Source: Impatiens glandulifera
Lineage: Eukaryota; Streptophyta; Magnoliopsida; Ericales; Balsaminaceae
Length of the DNA: 64,000 nt
NCBI RefSeq assembly: GCF_907164915.1
Contig: NC_061862.1
Location: 8,605,505-8,669,504 of the forward strand
Direction of reading: 5' to 3'
Part shown: positions 12,108 to 23,287 of the stretch, in pieces
Layout of the letters: each line of letters starts with the position of its first letter
How positions within the stretch are numbered: position 1 is the stretch's first letter
The notes under the pieces: generated by a model
Told to the model about the DNA's origin: nothing
The model's input: only the letters and a program-made list of their open reading frames with translations
Database searches by the model: none
Translations under genes and position numbers: made by a program

Positions 12108-12846
12108 CTAGACGTTTGATGATTCAGCCGCTTGTTTTCTTCTAGCCTTGACTGTTTCCCACCGGTCGATCATCTCTTGTATTCTTTCCTTGGTGAGCAC
12201 ATGCCTTGGATGGAGGGTTACGAACGGTCCGGAGTGGATGTCCAGACTTGCACAGAAACCGCTTAGCTGAGGAGCGTAGCCGGTTTTGTTGGAGAGAATC
12301 ATCTTCTTCAGGTTGCTGAAGATGATCCAGGACCAGTTGACTGGTGTCCCAACCGTTACAGCGATCATCATCTCGAAAAGCCTTTGGGTGTAATAGTAGC
12401 TTTTCTCTCTGCCCAAAATGGACTTTCCCAGAATCTCACAGAGAAGCTGGTACTTATGAGAGAGTTAGCTTTTAGCACCCTAGGGTTTTAACCGAGATGT
12501 CAGATCCTGAGAACCGACGACACATCTCTTCCATGGTCACCGGGGGGGATAGGTTAATCGGTTACCCCTTCATTGGGCAAACCGCAGTATACAGCGAAAT
12601 CCGTCTTCGCTGAAAAAAAATTTTGACCGTAGACTTGTGAAACGATATTCTCGATGCACTTCCTTTACGGTCTGAAAAGAATTCCTCGACGTACTAGGTA
12701 GTCAAGAATGAATCTTTTCAAGGAAGCTTCTTAGCCCGCTTCTTTCGACGGCTAAGAACATTTCCTTAACTTCGTGATACTTCATAGTTAGATATTGAAT
12801 TAAAATCTGCCAATAGAATCTGCTTTGCTAGAGTGGTGGTGTTCAT
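12108..12846 (-). pseudogene. Copia accessory ORF, unit 1 (decayed)
   Basis: It starts at 12846 with MNTTTLAKQILLADFNSI, shifts frame (then VKEMFLAVERSGLRSFLEKI), and ends in a well-kept C-terminal part: YQLLCEILGKSI, TPVNWSWIIFSNLKKMI, GYAPQLSGF, LTKERIQEMIDRWETVKARR, stop at 12108. It is the first accessory unit after RNase H (13539). The C-terminus is closely related to that of the plus-strand copy (LTKERIQAYIYRIDRARARR). Function is unknown; the basic Arg-rich tail might bind nucleic acid, which is inference only. Confidence 0.7.
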
Positions 12847-12927
12847 GGTTCTTTGGGAGAGAATGTTAAGCTCAAGACAGATTATTTGTGAATAGTGAGC
12901 TTGTGAGTTTTGTGAAGGATTAAGGGT

Positions 12928-12940
12928 GGTTTATATAGCC
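12928..12940 (-). promoter_or_regulatory. TATA box of accessory unit 1
   Basis: The minus strand reads GGCTATATAAACC about 85-95 nt upstream of the ATG at 12846. The leader between is rich in CACAAAACTCAC-like plant 5' UTR sequence. Confidence 0.65.
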
Positions 12941-13538
12941 GGGGTTCGGCTGATTAATGAGTTAAGCATGCTTGATGATGTCATCATCATTTAATAGACT
13001 TTACTTGTTGAAGTGACTAATGTTTATTTCCAAGGTAAAATCTAATTATTACCAAGATATTATGATGACAAATATCTATTGACAAGATGTGAGTCTCCCT
13101 CTCGTGTGATATACACATGTCGTCATCTCGATTGTGGTGGACTATTTTGTTTTAATACAGGCTTCATTTTTCAATACATGCATGAAAACTCAGTAGTCAT
13201 TCCAGGTTAACCGGAGAAGTTCATTCCATCAGACAGAATGTATGTGTACTAAGGCGGTTTTCCATGACCGGTTTTAGTAGATGTTTGTTCCGATTGTGAA
13301 GAAACGTTTGATTTATAGCAACATTTGTTCAACTTGGATTTATCTTATCCACTTTAACCCGGTTATTTCAATCGTATAGTAAATATACATGTGATTTGAA
13401 GTTATGAAGTAATCGGGCATAACCGGAGACTTCCTCCCGGTTAGCATTTTTGATTTATCAATGGCCTATTTGAATATGGTTTGAGAAACGATAGCTTCTC
13501 CCTGAACCCATATCCCGGTTTCGTACATGCATGCATAA

Positions 13539-14880
13539 TCATGATATCAGTTGATTAAGATTAGTAAGTCCCAAGATATTTCGAAAGTGAGAAAACTTAG
13601 CTTCTTGTAGCGGTTTCGTGAATATATCCGCTACTTGTTGCTCGGTTGAGACATATTCCAGCCGGATGTGTTTCTCCTGAACGTGCTCCCGGATGAAATG
13701 ATGTCTTATATCGATATGCTTTGTTCTTGAGTGCAGCACCGGATTGTATGTAATTGCTATAGCACTGGTGTTGTCACAAAAGATTGGAGATTCCTTGGCC
13801 TCTATCCCGAAATCCCTTAGTTGTTGAATCCAGAGAAGTTGTGCACAGCAGCTTCCAGCCGCTATGTACTATGCCTCTGCGGTTGATGTTGCAACGGATG
13901 TTTGTTTCTTGCTGCTCCAAGTGACTAACCGGTCACCTAGGAACTGGCAGGTTCCACTTGTGCTCTTTCTATCGATCTTACATCCTGCGTAGTCGGCGTC
14001 TGAGTAGCTTATAATATTGAAACTCGAGTCCTTTGGGTACCACAGTCCCACTTCTTGAGTTCCCTTCAGATATTTTAGGATTCTTTTAGCCGCCGTATAA
14101 TGAGATTGCTTTAGATTTGCTTGGAATCTTCCGCATACTCCAACCGCAAACAAAATGTCAGGCCGACTGGCTGTTAGATATAGCGGTGATCCGATCATTC
14201 CTCGATATGCTGTGATGTCAACGGCTTGACCATCATCATCTTTGTCCAACTTTACGGAAGGACTCATTGGCGTAGCCGCTTCAGCACATGTATCCATTCC
14301 GAATTTCTTCAACAGTTCGGCTGTATACTTCGGTTGACTTATGAAGGTTCCGACTTCAATCTGCTTAACCTGAAGTCCTAGAAAGAAACTCAATTCTCCC
14401 ATCATACTCATTTGAAATTTATCAGTCATCATTTTCGAAAACTTGTCACATAATTTTGGATCGGTTGATCCGAATATAATATCATCAACGTAAATCTGAA
14501 CAAGTAATTTTGTTCCTTCCTTTCAAATTTGAAGAGTGTTTTGTCTACCGAAACTATTGTGAATTTATGATCAAATAAAATTGTGTCAAAGTATCATACC
14601 AAGCTCTTGGAGCTTGTTTCAAACCGTAAAGGGCTTTATTCAGCCGGTAAACGTGATTTTCGTGTTCTGGATTTTTAAAACCTGGAGGTTGATTGACATA
14701 TACCTCTTCATTTACTTTGCCGTTTAGAAAAGCACTTTTAACATCCATTTGAAAGACTTTGAAGTTTTTAAAAGCTGCGTATGCTAAAAATATTCTAATG
14801 GCCTCAAGTCTAGCTACAGGGGCAAATGATTCTTCAAAATCAACGCCTTCTTCCTGTTTATAGCCTTGAGCCACTAACCG
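13539..14880 (-). pseudogene. Copia pol of element B: reverse transcriptase and RNase H
   Basis: In order on the minus strand: RT N-terminal motifs ([51 protein letters not shown]; 14874-14554), an intact catalytic YVDDIIFGS near 14484, MMGELSFFLGLQV and RNase H (YSDADYAGC, KSTSGTCQFLG; 14432-13869), and the end TKHIDIRHHF...VADIFTKPL (13739-13539). The break between 14554 and 14432 is a frameshift. Catalytic residues survive, but the frame is broken at several points. Confidence 0.92.
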
Positions 14881-17500
14881 GGCTTTGTTCCTCGTAACTA
14901 AACGTCTTCATTGAGTTTATTTCTGAATACCCATCGTGTTCCTATAACCGGTTTGTTTTTCAGTCTAGGGACTATGTACCAGACTTTATTTCTCTCAAAC
15001 TCGTTTAATTCCTCTTGCATTGCTAAGATCCAATCTGGATCTGACAATGCTTCATCCACCTTTTCGGCTCAATTTGTGATATGAAAGCTGAGTTTTCATA
15101 GTGATCCAAATTATGTTGCCTAGTTCGGACGGGTGAGGATATGTTACCTATTACTAGTTCAAGAGGATGATTTTTGTTCCTTCTGAGCTTAATCCGAGAC
15201 GTGTCTATCAAGCTTTCGGTTGGCTGATCAAGGTTAGACTGATCGGTAGGTTGAACAGAGTCAGACCGACCGATTTCTTCAGTAGAAACTAAAGTGTCAA
15301 CTTTCTGCGGTAAGGCAGCTTGATTAGGCTGAGGTTCAGCATCAACCGCTTGGTCCTTGACAAAACGTCTAAAAAACCGGAACCTCGTCTATCATCAGAA
15401 TAGATATAAAATTTTCCATTCTGTTGTGAAGGTCGAAGGGTAATGCAGTGTTTCGTTCAAGCCGATTCATCCGAAAACAACGTGTGCGTGTTTCTTCAAC
15501 TGTTAAAGTCCTAGTATTGTATATTCTGTAGGCTTTACTCACAACTGATATCCCACATTATTCCCTCACGGATTTGGCATCAAAAGCGGTCAAGTAATTC
15601 TTGCCGTTATTGTGAACAAAACATTTGCTACCAAAGATTTGAAAATATCGTACCTGGGAATTTGAGTCAAAATAAATTTCAAAAGGAGTTTTAGAAAAAC
15701 CGTTTAGTGACTAAAGATTGGTTTTGTGTAAAGCATGCGGTATTGATGCTTCAGCCCAGAACTTTTGAGCAACACCCGAATCAGCTATCATTGACGTTGC
15801 GACTTCCTTAAGAGTCCGGTTTCTTCTCTCAGCCAGGGCCATTTTGTTGAGAGTTTCTGGCACTAGACAACTCCGTGTCTAATACCGGAATCATCAAAAA
15901 AAACGTGGTTAAATTGCTGTTTATGAATTCAGTTCCTCTATCACTTCTGATTTTGTTCACTCGAATGGTATTTTTCATTTTGTATCTCAAATCAGTTTTA
16001 TCAGGTTTGGAGTTGCTTGACTTTTAGAAGCTAGAAAAGTAACCCAAGTAATTTAGAATAATCATCAATAACTACCATAGTATATGCATGCCTCTAACTA
16101 GTTCTACTTTAACCGGACCAAACAGATCCATATGCAAGAGTTCTAAGCATCGTTCAGATTGATAATTTCCTTACTTTTGAAGGATGATTTTACTTGTTTT
16201 CCCCAGTTTGACTGCAGCACATACTTTAATCTTTTGAGAACTTAACTTTTGGAAAACCGTGAACTAGTTCCTTGGAACATATGAGTTAATCGTTTTGACA
16301 TTCAAGTGATTTAACTGTTTCTGCCAAAGCCCGTTTGGATCATTTCCGGCTATCATACACACAGGTTTTTCAAATCCGTTTTCACAATTAACTTTGTAAA
16401 TATTTCCCATCCGGTTGCCGGTTAAAAGAATGTCATTATCTGGTTTTTAACTAAGCATGAGTTTTATGAAATTCAACTTTGTAACCCACAATCACACATT
16501 TGACTTATGCTAGCAGGTTAAAACGCAGTTCTTCTACCAATAATACATTACTTATGGATAGCTACCATGGACAATCTTACCCTTGCCCACGGTTTTACCT
16601 TTCGAATTGTCCCCGATGTGAATGATTGCTCCAGTTCGTACTTACTGTCGGTTAGTAACTCCTATTTCCGGTCATATGCCTTGAGCATCCCTGTCCAGGT
16701 ACCATTCTGAATTCTTTAGCCGGTTGCTTCTCCTGACCTGTACAAATAATTATTTACACATTTTTGGTACTCACATTCAGTTGGGTCCTCGGTTGATTAG
16801 TCCCTTTGTGATCCGACTTGAATAAGCGGATTACTTTCCCGGTATCTGTTTTATAATGTTTTGCTTATCTTCTTGGCTATTGCTCAAGAATGCACTTATG
16901 TTGAGATGAGTTTCTTTGAGGTCGATTTTTATTCGGTTTATTCGGTTTCCGGGTGACTTTCCTTCTCTCAGGATGAAGCCATTTTCGGATTCGGTAGGAT
17001 CTTACATACTTAAGTGTTCTTCCGGTTTTAAATCACTTTTCGGTTTTGAACTCTTGACAAATTTATGAATGAAGGTTTTTCTTTGTGAGTTTTATTACGT
17101 TAGGTGTTTTGATTCGTTGTGTTGTGTTTGGTTCGTAACCCGATACCATGCCTCCATTTAGGGTGTCTTTTATAGGTTGCACATTGTTTATACCGTTTGG
17201 CGTGATCTCTCCCCACGCAGCCGTGACGTACATTGCTCGTTCATCGGTTCAGTTACCGGTTGAACTGTCTTCTCATTATCGGAGAATAATTCCATCCGGT
17301 TCATATATTTCGGTTTCACAGATTTTATCATATACATCATTTGATTGTTCGGTTTTAGATTCTACCGGAGTCGGTATATACGCAGATATGTTTCTGAACT
17401 CAGCAACCATTTCGTTGAGTGCAGAAACCAAATCTTCTTTGGTAAACTCATCAGAGGAAAAATCAAATACCTCTTCGTCGTTTGCCATGAAGCAGGTCAC
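14880..17500 (-). pseudogene. Copia pol of element B: protease/integrase region, heavily decayed
   Basis: Frame-shifted pieces can be read: LWQKQLNHLNVKTI (GAG-pre-integrase, about 16330-16280), DLFGPVKVELVRGMH (integrase core, about 16140-16090) and the hinge before RT at 15211-14900. No long frame remains. The 74-codon piece at 17500-17276 is acidic linker sequence between the zinc knuckle and protease. Confidence 0.75.
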
Positions 17501-17569
17501 TTTCTCTTCACCGTCTTTATTATCAGAGTATGCCCACTCGCTTCCACCGTCGGATGCAATGAGTGCCTT

Positions 17570-18637
17570 ATGAATCTCCTTTCCTTCGTCTGCATGTTGA
17601 TTATCGTTTCTCCGGTTGTCGTTTCGTTGATTATCGTTTCTCCGGTAGTTGTGTCCCTGGTAGTTGTTTCCCTGGTACCAGTTGCCTTGATAGTTGTTCC
17701 CCTGATAGTTGTTTCCCTGATAGTTTCCTTCCGGTTTTCTATCGTCTCTCCTTGGTTTTCTACATTCTGACCTGAAATGTCCAAAACCATCACAGTTATA
17801 ACATCTTTTATTTTATTTGTCTACATAATTATAATTAAAGTCATTGTTAGATGGTGGTTGGCTCTTCTTCATGAATTTCCCGAATTTCTGAGCTAGCATT
17901 GCCATCACATCTTCAGTGATCTGATATGTGCTTTTGACTGGAGCCGGAGCGGTTGATACTTGGACCGCCAGTTCCACCGATGTAACTAAAGCTTTGGTTG
18001 CGGTTGATGTGGATGCTTCGTCTTCGATTCGAGACTTGATCTCGAACTCGTAGGCTTTTAGATCTTCGAACACATCATGCAACTTCATCTCCCGAGGGTG
18101 CTTGATTCCCTCATCACCATGGTTTTGATATCCCCGTGCTTGGCAGAGATCTTAGGGCTTTGATAATTACTTCTCGGTTGTCATACTTCTTTCCGAGTGT
18201 TTGAAGCTCGTTGACTACACTGGTGAACCGGTTGCTGAATTCCTTCTGTTTTTTTTTCCCCGGTTTCATCCTGATGTTTTCATATTTCTGGTAGCCACCA
18301 AATTTTGTTCTCCTTAGTTCTTTCGTTTCCCTCATGGGATCGGAATGATCGTTTCCCATGCTTCCTTTGCACTATCACATCTGATATTTTGTTCAAGGTG
18401 TTATCATCTATAGCCTTGTAGATGTGCCTCATGCAATGGTTGTCCAGGTTACTCCGTCTTCGATCTTCATTTGTCCATTGGTCTGCCTCCTTGTTGATCT
18501 TGATCGGTCCCTCTTTCAGGACTCGGCTCCTCTCATCATCTAACGTAATCAGATGTAGATACATCTGTTTTTTTCCAACTACTAAACGCTTCGTGTTTAG
18601 CCATTGAACGGTTTGTCGCTGTGGGTCTGCTTCCCAT
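17570..18637 (-). pseudogene. Copia gag of element B with zinc knuckle and NYQGN repeats
   Basis: The start is the ATG at 18637 (MGSRPTATNRSMAKHEAF), about 25 nt after the primer-binding site. A shift follows, then the gag core (MYLHLITLDDERSRVLKEGP; ADQWTNEDRRRSNLDNHC) at 18564-18280 and 18359-17813. The zinc knuckle CYNCDGFGHFRSEC (CX2CX4HX4C) spans 17803-17762. It is followed by tandem NYQGN peptides and then RRNDNQ repeats (about 17735-17590). The family role is to package element RNA in the particle. Frames are broken several times. Confidence 0.85.
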
Positions 18638-18663
18638 CTTCGTTGCTTGAGTGCTAAGAACTC

Positions 18664-18675
18664 GCTCTAATACCA
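18664..18675 (-). promoter_or_regulatory. Primer-binding site (initiator tRNA-Met type)
   Basis: The minus strand reads TGGTATTAGAGC two bases after the LTR end; the usual plant Copia site is TGGTATCAGAGC, one base different. It fixes the orientation and the inner end of the LTR. Confidence 0.85.
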
Positions 18676-18677
18676 CG

Positions 18678-19884
18678 TGTTAGGATCGGGGACGCCCTTG
18701 GAGGACCGGGGTGTTTCCCGGTTTCAGGAAGGGTGGCCTCTTAAACACACGACACAATTGGTGATAGTCCGGTTAGAGACTAAAAACCGCTCTTAAACAC
18801 TACACAGATTGTCACAGACTCTTGAACGAGTTTCAAGGCGGAAATGTCCGTTTCAATCTGAAGCAACGAATGCGACTGTAGATGATGTTTAGAAGAGTCG
18901 GTTTTATGGATATAAATGGACCGGTTTACGGAGTACGATTGGTTTGAGGTTAGGTTAAGTAAGTAGTAATGAAAGCGAAGAAAGAACACGAGACAGGATG
19001 TTTTATGGATGTTCGGAGCAAACTCTCCTACGTCACCCTTCTTCTCAGGTTATGAGAAGGATCTCCACTAACTCTTAGAGTTTACAACAACACTGCCGGT
19101 CGAGCCTAACTTCGCTACTCGCCGTTACACCAACTCACACTTTGATGTAATACAACAACTCAACACAACACGAAACAGAACGCTTCCGGTTTAGACACAC
19201 CGGTTTGGAATCTAACAATTTATCTCTCTAACTTAATGCTTTGATGATTCGTTTTTCTGTGATGTACAACTGCATTGAATGAAGACGTTTAATCTTCCTT
19301 TATAGCTGAGAGAGCCAACGGCACTTTTCTTCTCTCTCCTCTGGATTGTTGATCATTCTCACGCCGGTGCAGAGAGGTTGCTTGCACGCTTCACCTTCCT
19401 CAACACTTGGCAGTCATGCAGGCAGCTCTGAGGAAGATGACATAATCGGTTTTTCAGATTTGGACACGTGTTGAACATGCACTTCAGGTTTTACAACTTC
19501 AGATCAATAAAGCATCATTGCTTTCCTCCTCGCATGCTTCTGATCGGATCGGATCTTCTTTTATTCTTTCAAGACACGTTAACTTTCGTCATGTTACGTC
19601 ACTCTGTGAAGTTTGTGTCTTCCGGTTTTGTCCTCTTGTGCAGTATGGTTCCGGCTGGTATGTAAACTTTTGTCTTTGCTGACCGGTCGCTTGAGAGAGT
19701 GAAAACCGGTTCCTCCTGATCTTTAAATTGATCACTTGGAACCGGTATCTTTGAAGGATTTCAGCAACCGGTTTATGATGTCCCAACCGGTTCATACGAT
19801 TTGATCTGTACTTGCACTGAAAGTTAACACCTGTTTAGTTTGTCTGGCCGGTTCCAAAAATTAACTTACTTAATTTTTCTATCA
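18678..19884 (-). repeat. LTR shared by Copia elements A and B
   Basis: On the minus strand it runs from TGATAGAAAAATTAAG, after a polypurine tract (AAAAAGGGAGAAAT), to ...CGATCCTAACA before the primer-binding site; 1207 bp. A TATA box (CTATAAAG, 19305-19298) sits in U3. It is homologous to the solo LTR at 50828-52330, for example around the TTGTCACA..CTCTTGAAC and CCTACGTCACCC blocks. Confidence 0.8.
19298..19305 (-). promoter_or_regulatory. LTR TATA box
   Basis: The minus strand reads GCTATAAAGGAAG; the preceding CCGTTGGCTC resembles the sequence before the accessory-unit TATA boxes (CCGTTCCAAGCTATAAAAGG). Confidence 0.6.
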
Positions 19885-20138
19885 ATTTCTCCCTTTTTGA
19901 TTATTTAGAATAAATATTCAAAACTTGTAATGTGTGGCCGGTTCCGAAAATTAACTTACTTAATTTTTCTATTAATTTCTCCCTTTTTGATTATTTAGAA
20001 TAAATATTCAAAACTTGTAATGTGTGGCCGGTTCCAAAAATTAACTTACTTAATTTTTCTATCAATTTCTCCCTTTTTGATTATTTAGAATAAATATTCA
20101 AAGCTTGTAATGTGTGGCCGGTTCCAAAAATTAACTTA
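19846..20138 (-). repeat. Tandem 90-bp repeat spanning the polypurine tract / LTR start
   Basis: Three full 90-bp units (19846-19935, 19936-20025, 20026-20115) and a 23-bp partial (20116-20138) differ at only a few bases. Each unit contains, on the minus strand, AAAAAGGGAGAAAT followed by TGATAG or TAATAG, that is the plus-strand primer site plus the first bases of U3. Confidence 0.92.
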
Positions 20139-20288
20139 GTATGTGTTTTGATTGTTTTTGAAGAAAATGTTTCAAAAGCATATGTTTGATTTTCTAGCAA
20201 ATATGTGGAAACCATCAGTATAGTAAAATAACCAAGTTCTGAAACATAATTAGACATAAATTGTTTTGTGGAAAATAGAAAGAAAGAT

Positions 20289-21300
20289 TAGGGCTTGGAT
20301 GGTCCCCCCTTTTCAAGATCTTTTCTAGTTGCTTTCTCAAGCTGTCTTCTTTCTTCCTCTTCTCTAGCCCTCCACTCCCTATCGCGTCTTTCGGCGTCAA
20401 TCAGCATTCCGGCCCATACACTTGAGTGGCTTGGAGTCTTTTTGCTAAATCCAAAACTGGCACAAACTGGTTTTGGTGGACGAAGCGGTGGAGCAACAAC
20501 TGTTCTGGAGCTTGTATTGCGGTTGAGCCTTCAAGTGCCCTCCTCTTCCGCTGGTGAAGTTCTTCAGTGTCCTCTTCTTCTTCTTCATCGAGAGGTTGTA
20601 CATTCAGCCCAACTGGTTCAATTGCTTTTTGACTGCCTTGTTCCGCCCTCTTCATTGCCTTTCAACCCGCGGTCCGTTTCTTCTTGTTCCTTGTGTTCAT
20701 AGAGTGGGACGGTTTGAGCCGGTGGAGATTCTTGGATGCCTGCCTGTTCTCCGCGTTGCACTTTTGGGCAAGCTCATAAGCTTTGTCTTCAATCTCCTTC
20801 TGCACCCGTTCCTTTCCATTTCTTCCTCTTGCAGCCTCTTAGCGGTTGCAACATCTGACTCGATTTGCGTTGAGTCGTGCGACTTGGAGTTTGGACAACT
20901 CCCCCAATTTGAATGGCCATTGGCCTGCAGCATGTCTAACAATGGATTAGGACTCTGTGATTAAGATTTGACGGAGGTCTGTACGGCCTCATCTACCATG
21001 GACTTGATATATGTTTGAACGTGTTGGCAATTTCGGTTTGTACAGATCCCCAAATAGTGTTGGATAGATTAGTTTCAGCAGTAGCAATCCTCTCATCGAT
21101 TGTATCAACCACCGCTTGCTTTATTTATCGATTTCTGGAGCCTTAGCGGTTTGAGGGGTTCTTGTTGCAGGGTCTCCGCGGTTGTAGATGATTCCCCGAG
21201 TACATAGAATGGCTTACTTTGATGTAGACCGACATTATGGAGTTGGTATCGGCAGCCTTTCCGAATTTTTCTTTGCTTTGTTGCTTTCAAGAACTTCAAC
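20289..21300 (-). pseudogene. C-terminal tail of an accessory ORF of Copia element A
   Basis: The minus strand reads, with frame changes, VVDTIDERIATAETNLSNTI (near 21110-21050), VDEAVQTSVKS, ESDVATAKRLQEEEM (near 20870), an acidic DEEEEEDTEELH stretch (near 20590), and a charged end RDREWRAREEEERRQLEK...GGPSKP with stop at about 20289. It looks like a hydrophilic, coiled-coil-prone tail. Its place upstream of the LTR makes it the last coding part of element A. The N-terminal part is missing because a plus-strand copy abuts it at about 21300. Assignment to the accessory family rests on position and style, not on a shared domain. Confidence 0.55.
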
Positions 21301-21302
21301 AG

Positions 21303-22527
21303 TTTTCAAATGGATTTAAAAGCGCTTTTTAAACATTGAATTAAGTGAGGAGGTGTATGTTGAGCACCTCCAGGTTTTAAAAAACCCGGATTTAATTAGT
21401 CATGTGTATCGGCTAGATAAGGCCATTTACAGTTTAAAACAAGCTCCTAAAGCTTGGTATGACACTTCAAAACAGTTCAAAATTCTTATTTAATCATGAT
21501 TTTTACTATATGATCGGTAGATAAAACCCTATTTAAATTTGAGAAAAAGGGACATATCTTACTTGTTCAAATTTATGTAGATGACATTATCTTCGGCCCT
21601 CGACCGATTCTAAACTATGTGTAAGTTTTTCAAAAATGATGATTGATAAGTTGAAATGAGTATGATGGGGGAGTTAAGTTTTTTTTCTAGGTCTCTAGGT
21701 TTGGTAGATCGAAGGAGGAACCTTCATCAATCAGTCCAAATACACAAAGGAACTACTAAAGAAGTTTGGAATGGAGAACTGCTTTGTGCTGCCACTACCA
21801 TGAGCTCATCCATCAAGCTGGACAAGGATGAAAACGGTCAAGGAGTGAATATTACTGCTTACCGATGGATTATCGGTTCACTCTTGTACCTTACAGCTAG
21901 TCGATCCGGACATTTTGTTTGCGGTCAGAGTGTGCGGGAGATTCCAAGAGGATCCTAAACATATTATTATACTGGTTGCCAAAAGAATCTTAAAATACTT
22001 AAAGGACACTTAAGATGTGGACTATGGTATCCGAAGGATTCCAGTTTTAATCTAAAAAGTTATTCTGACGCAGACTATGTAGGTTGTAAAATAGACTAGA
22101 AGAGTAACAGCGGTACATGCCAGTTCCTAGTTCACCGGCTCGTTTCTTGATACAGCAAAAAACAGACATCGATTGCTACTTCAACTGCAGAGGCGGAGTA
22201 TCTTGCGGCCGGAAGCTGTTGTGCTCAACTCCTCTAAATCCAACAACAACTAAGGGATTTCGAGATTACTGCTAAGGAATCTCCAATATTTTGTGACAAC
22301 ACTAGCGCCATAACAATAACATACAATCTGGTGTTACACTCGAGAACTAAACACATTGATATTAGGCACCATTTTATCTGGGAGCATGTGCAGCCGAAGC
22401 ACATCCGGCTGGAATATGTTTCGACCGACTAGCAAGTTGGCCGATATCTTCACAAAACCATTACAGGAAGCTAAGTTTTCTCACTTCAGAACTATTTTAG
22501 ACTTGCTGATATCAGTCAGATAGTAGT
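21303..22527 (+). pseudogene. Copia reverse transcriptase / RNase H remnant
   Basis: Readable with many shifts: the N-terminal RT block and SLKQAPKAWYDT-like segment (21303-21475), the YVDDIIFG-like box (about 21570-21600), MSMMGELSFF (21656), ITAYRWIIGSLLYLTASR (about 21850-21905), SYSDADYVGC, STAEAEYLAA (about 22185-22210), TKHIDIRHHFI (about 22345-22380) and FTKPLQEAKFSHF (about 22448-22490). It closely resembles 14880-13539. Confidence 0.85.
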
Positions 22528-23214
22528 CAACTTTTGTCTTAAATGCTTCTGCAAGTTTTCAAAACATCTTTTTCATGAAAAAATCGGGCATGATCTCAAG
22601 GAGAAGCATAGGCTTCTCATATCATGTTTTAGGCATTCTTATAAAACTGATTAGATTTTTCAAAAGCTTACATCTTATTTTAAAACTGGTCAGACATTTA
22701 TTCATTATGTGCATACAAATCAAAGGACAAAAATTCAAGTATGCTAAACCGGATAGTTGTCTCCGGTTGAGATCGATTAAATCACTTCACCTGAAAATTG
22801 TAAACAAATCGAGCGATCTAAGTGATTCGGGTTAAAATAGATGGTTTGCTCTCTAACCTGAACAAGTGTCACTCAACAGAGGTATTTCTTCATAACAGAA
22901 CAACCTATCTTGATAAACCGGTCATCGAAAACCAAATGATTATTTACATCTTAACTTCGGTGATTTCATTTTTCACATCAACTTGGGACAGTTGACAATG
23001 TTTGTCATGCATACTTGAACAAGGATCTTGTGAAAAATATGAAAAGTCTTAATCTTAAAGAACGTGAAGTATGTATGTCATTGTTCTAAGGAAAAGACTC
23101 ACATTCCTTGACAATATAGTCTACCTCTCTGCTTTTACTCTTAGCTGTTTTGGAAATGACAATTACACCTAACCATACGTAGGATACAACTAGATATTCT
23201 AACTGATACCTTGG

Positions 23215-23224
23215 CTATATAAAT
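23215..23224 (+). promoter_or_regulatory. TATA box of accessory unit, plus-strand copy
   Basis: GGCTATATAAATGG about 65-70 nt before the ATG at 23288, with a leader rich in CTCAAATCACA-like words. The core is the same as GGCTATATAAACC of minus unit 1. Confidence 0.65.
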
Positions 23225-23287
23225 GGCTCACTCTTTCTCATCTCAAATCACATTCTCTATCAAACATAACACAAACTCTCAAGCAAA

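Larger units (their letters stand above)
10430..21300 (-). mobile_element. Minus-strand Copia complex (element B plus the 3' end of element A)
   Basis: Read on the minus strand the order is: accessory-ORF tail of element A (21300-20289), triplicated polypurine tract (20138-19846), LTR (19884-18678), primer-binding site (18675-18664), gag, protease/integrase, RT and RNase H of element B (18637-13539), then three promoter units, of which two retain an accessory ORF (12940-10432). The LTR serves as 3' LTR of A and 5' LTR of B. Element B has no 3' LTR: it stops at 10430 against the LINE of the left arm. The complex is GC-richer than its surroundings and full of CCGGTT words. Confidence 0.8.

Noticed and set aside
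17148..17775. Plus-strand ORFs with V/S and P/D/S repeats
   Set aside because: They are antisense to the gag zinc-knuckle and NYQGN repeats.
19846..20138. CRISPR-like regularly spaced repeat
   Set aside because: The units are contiguous 90-bp tandem copies without spacers, in a plant retrotransposon.
20295..20964. Plus-strand ORFs of 135-136 codons
   Set aside because: They are antisense to the accessory-tail sequence, whose charged coiled-coil-like reading on the minus strand is more plausible.
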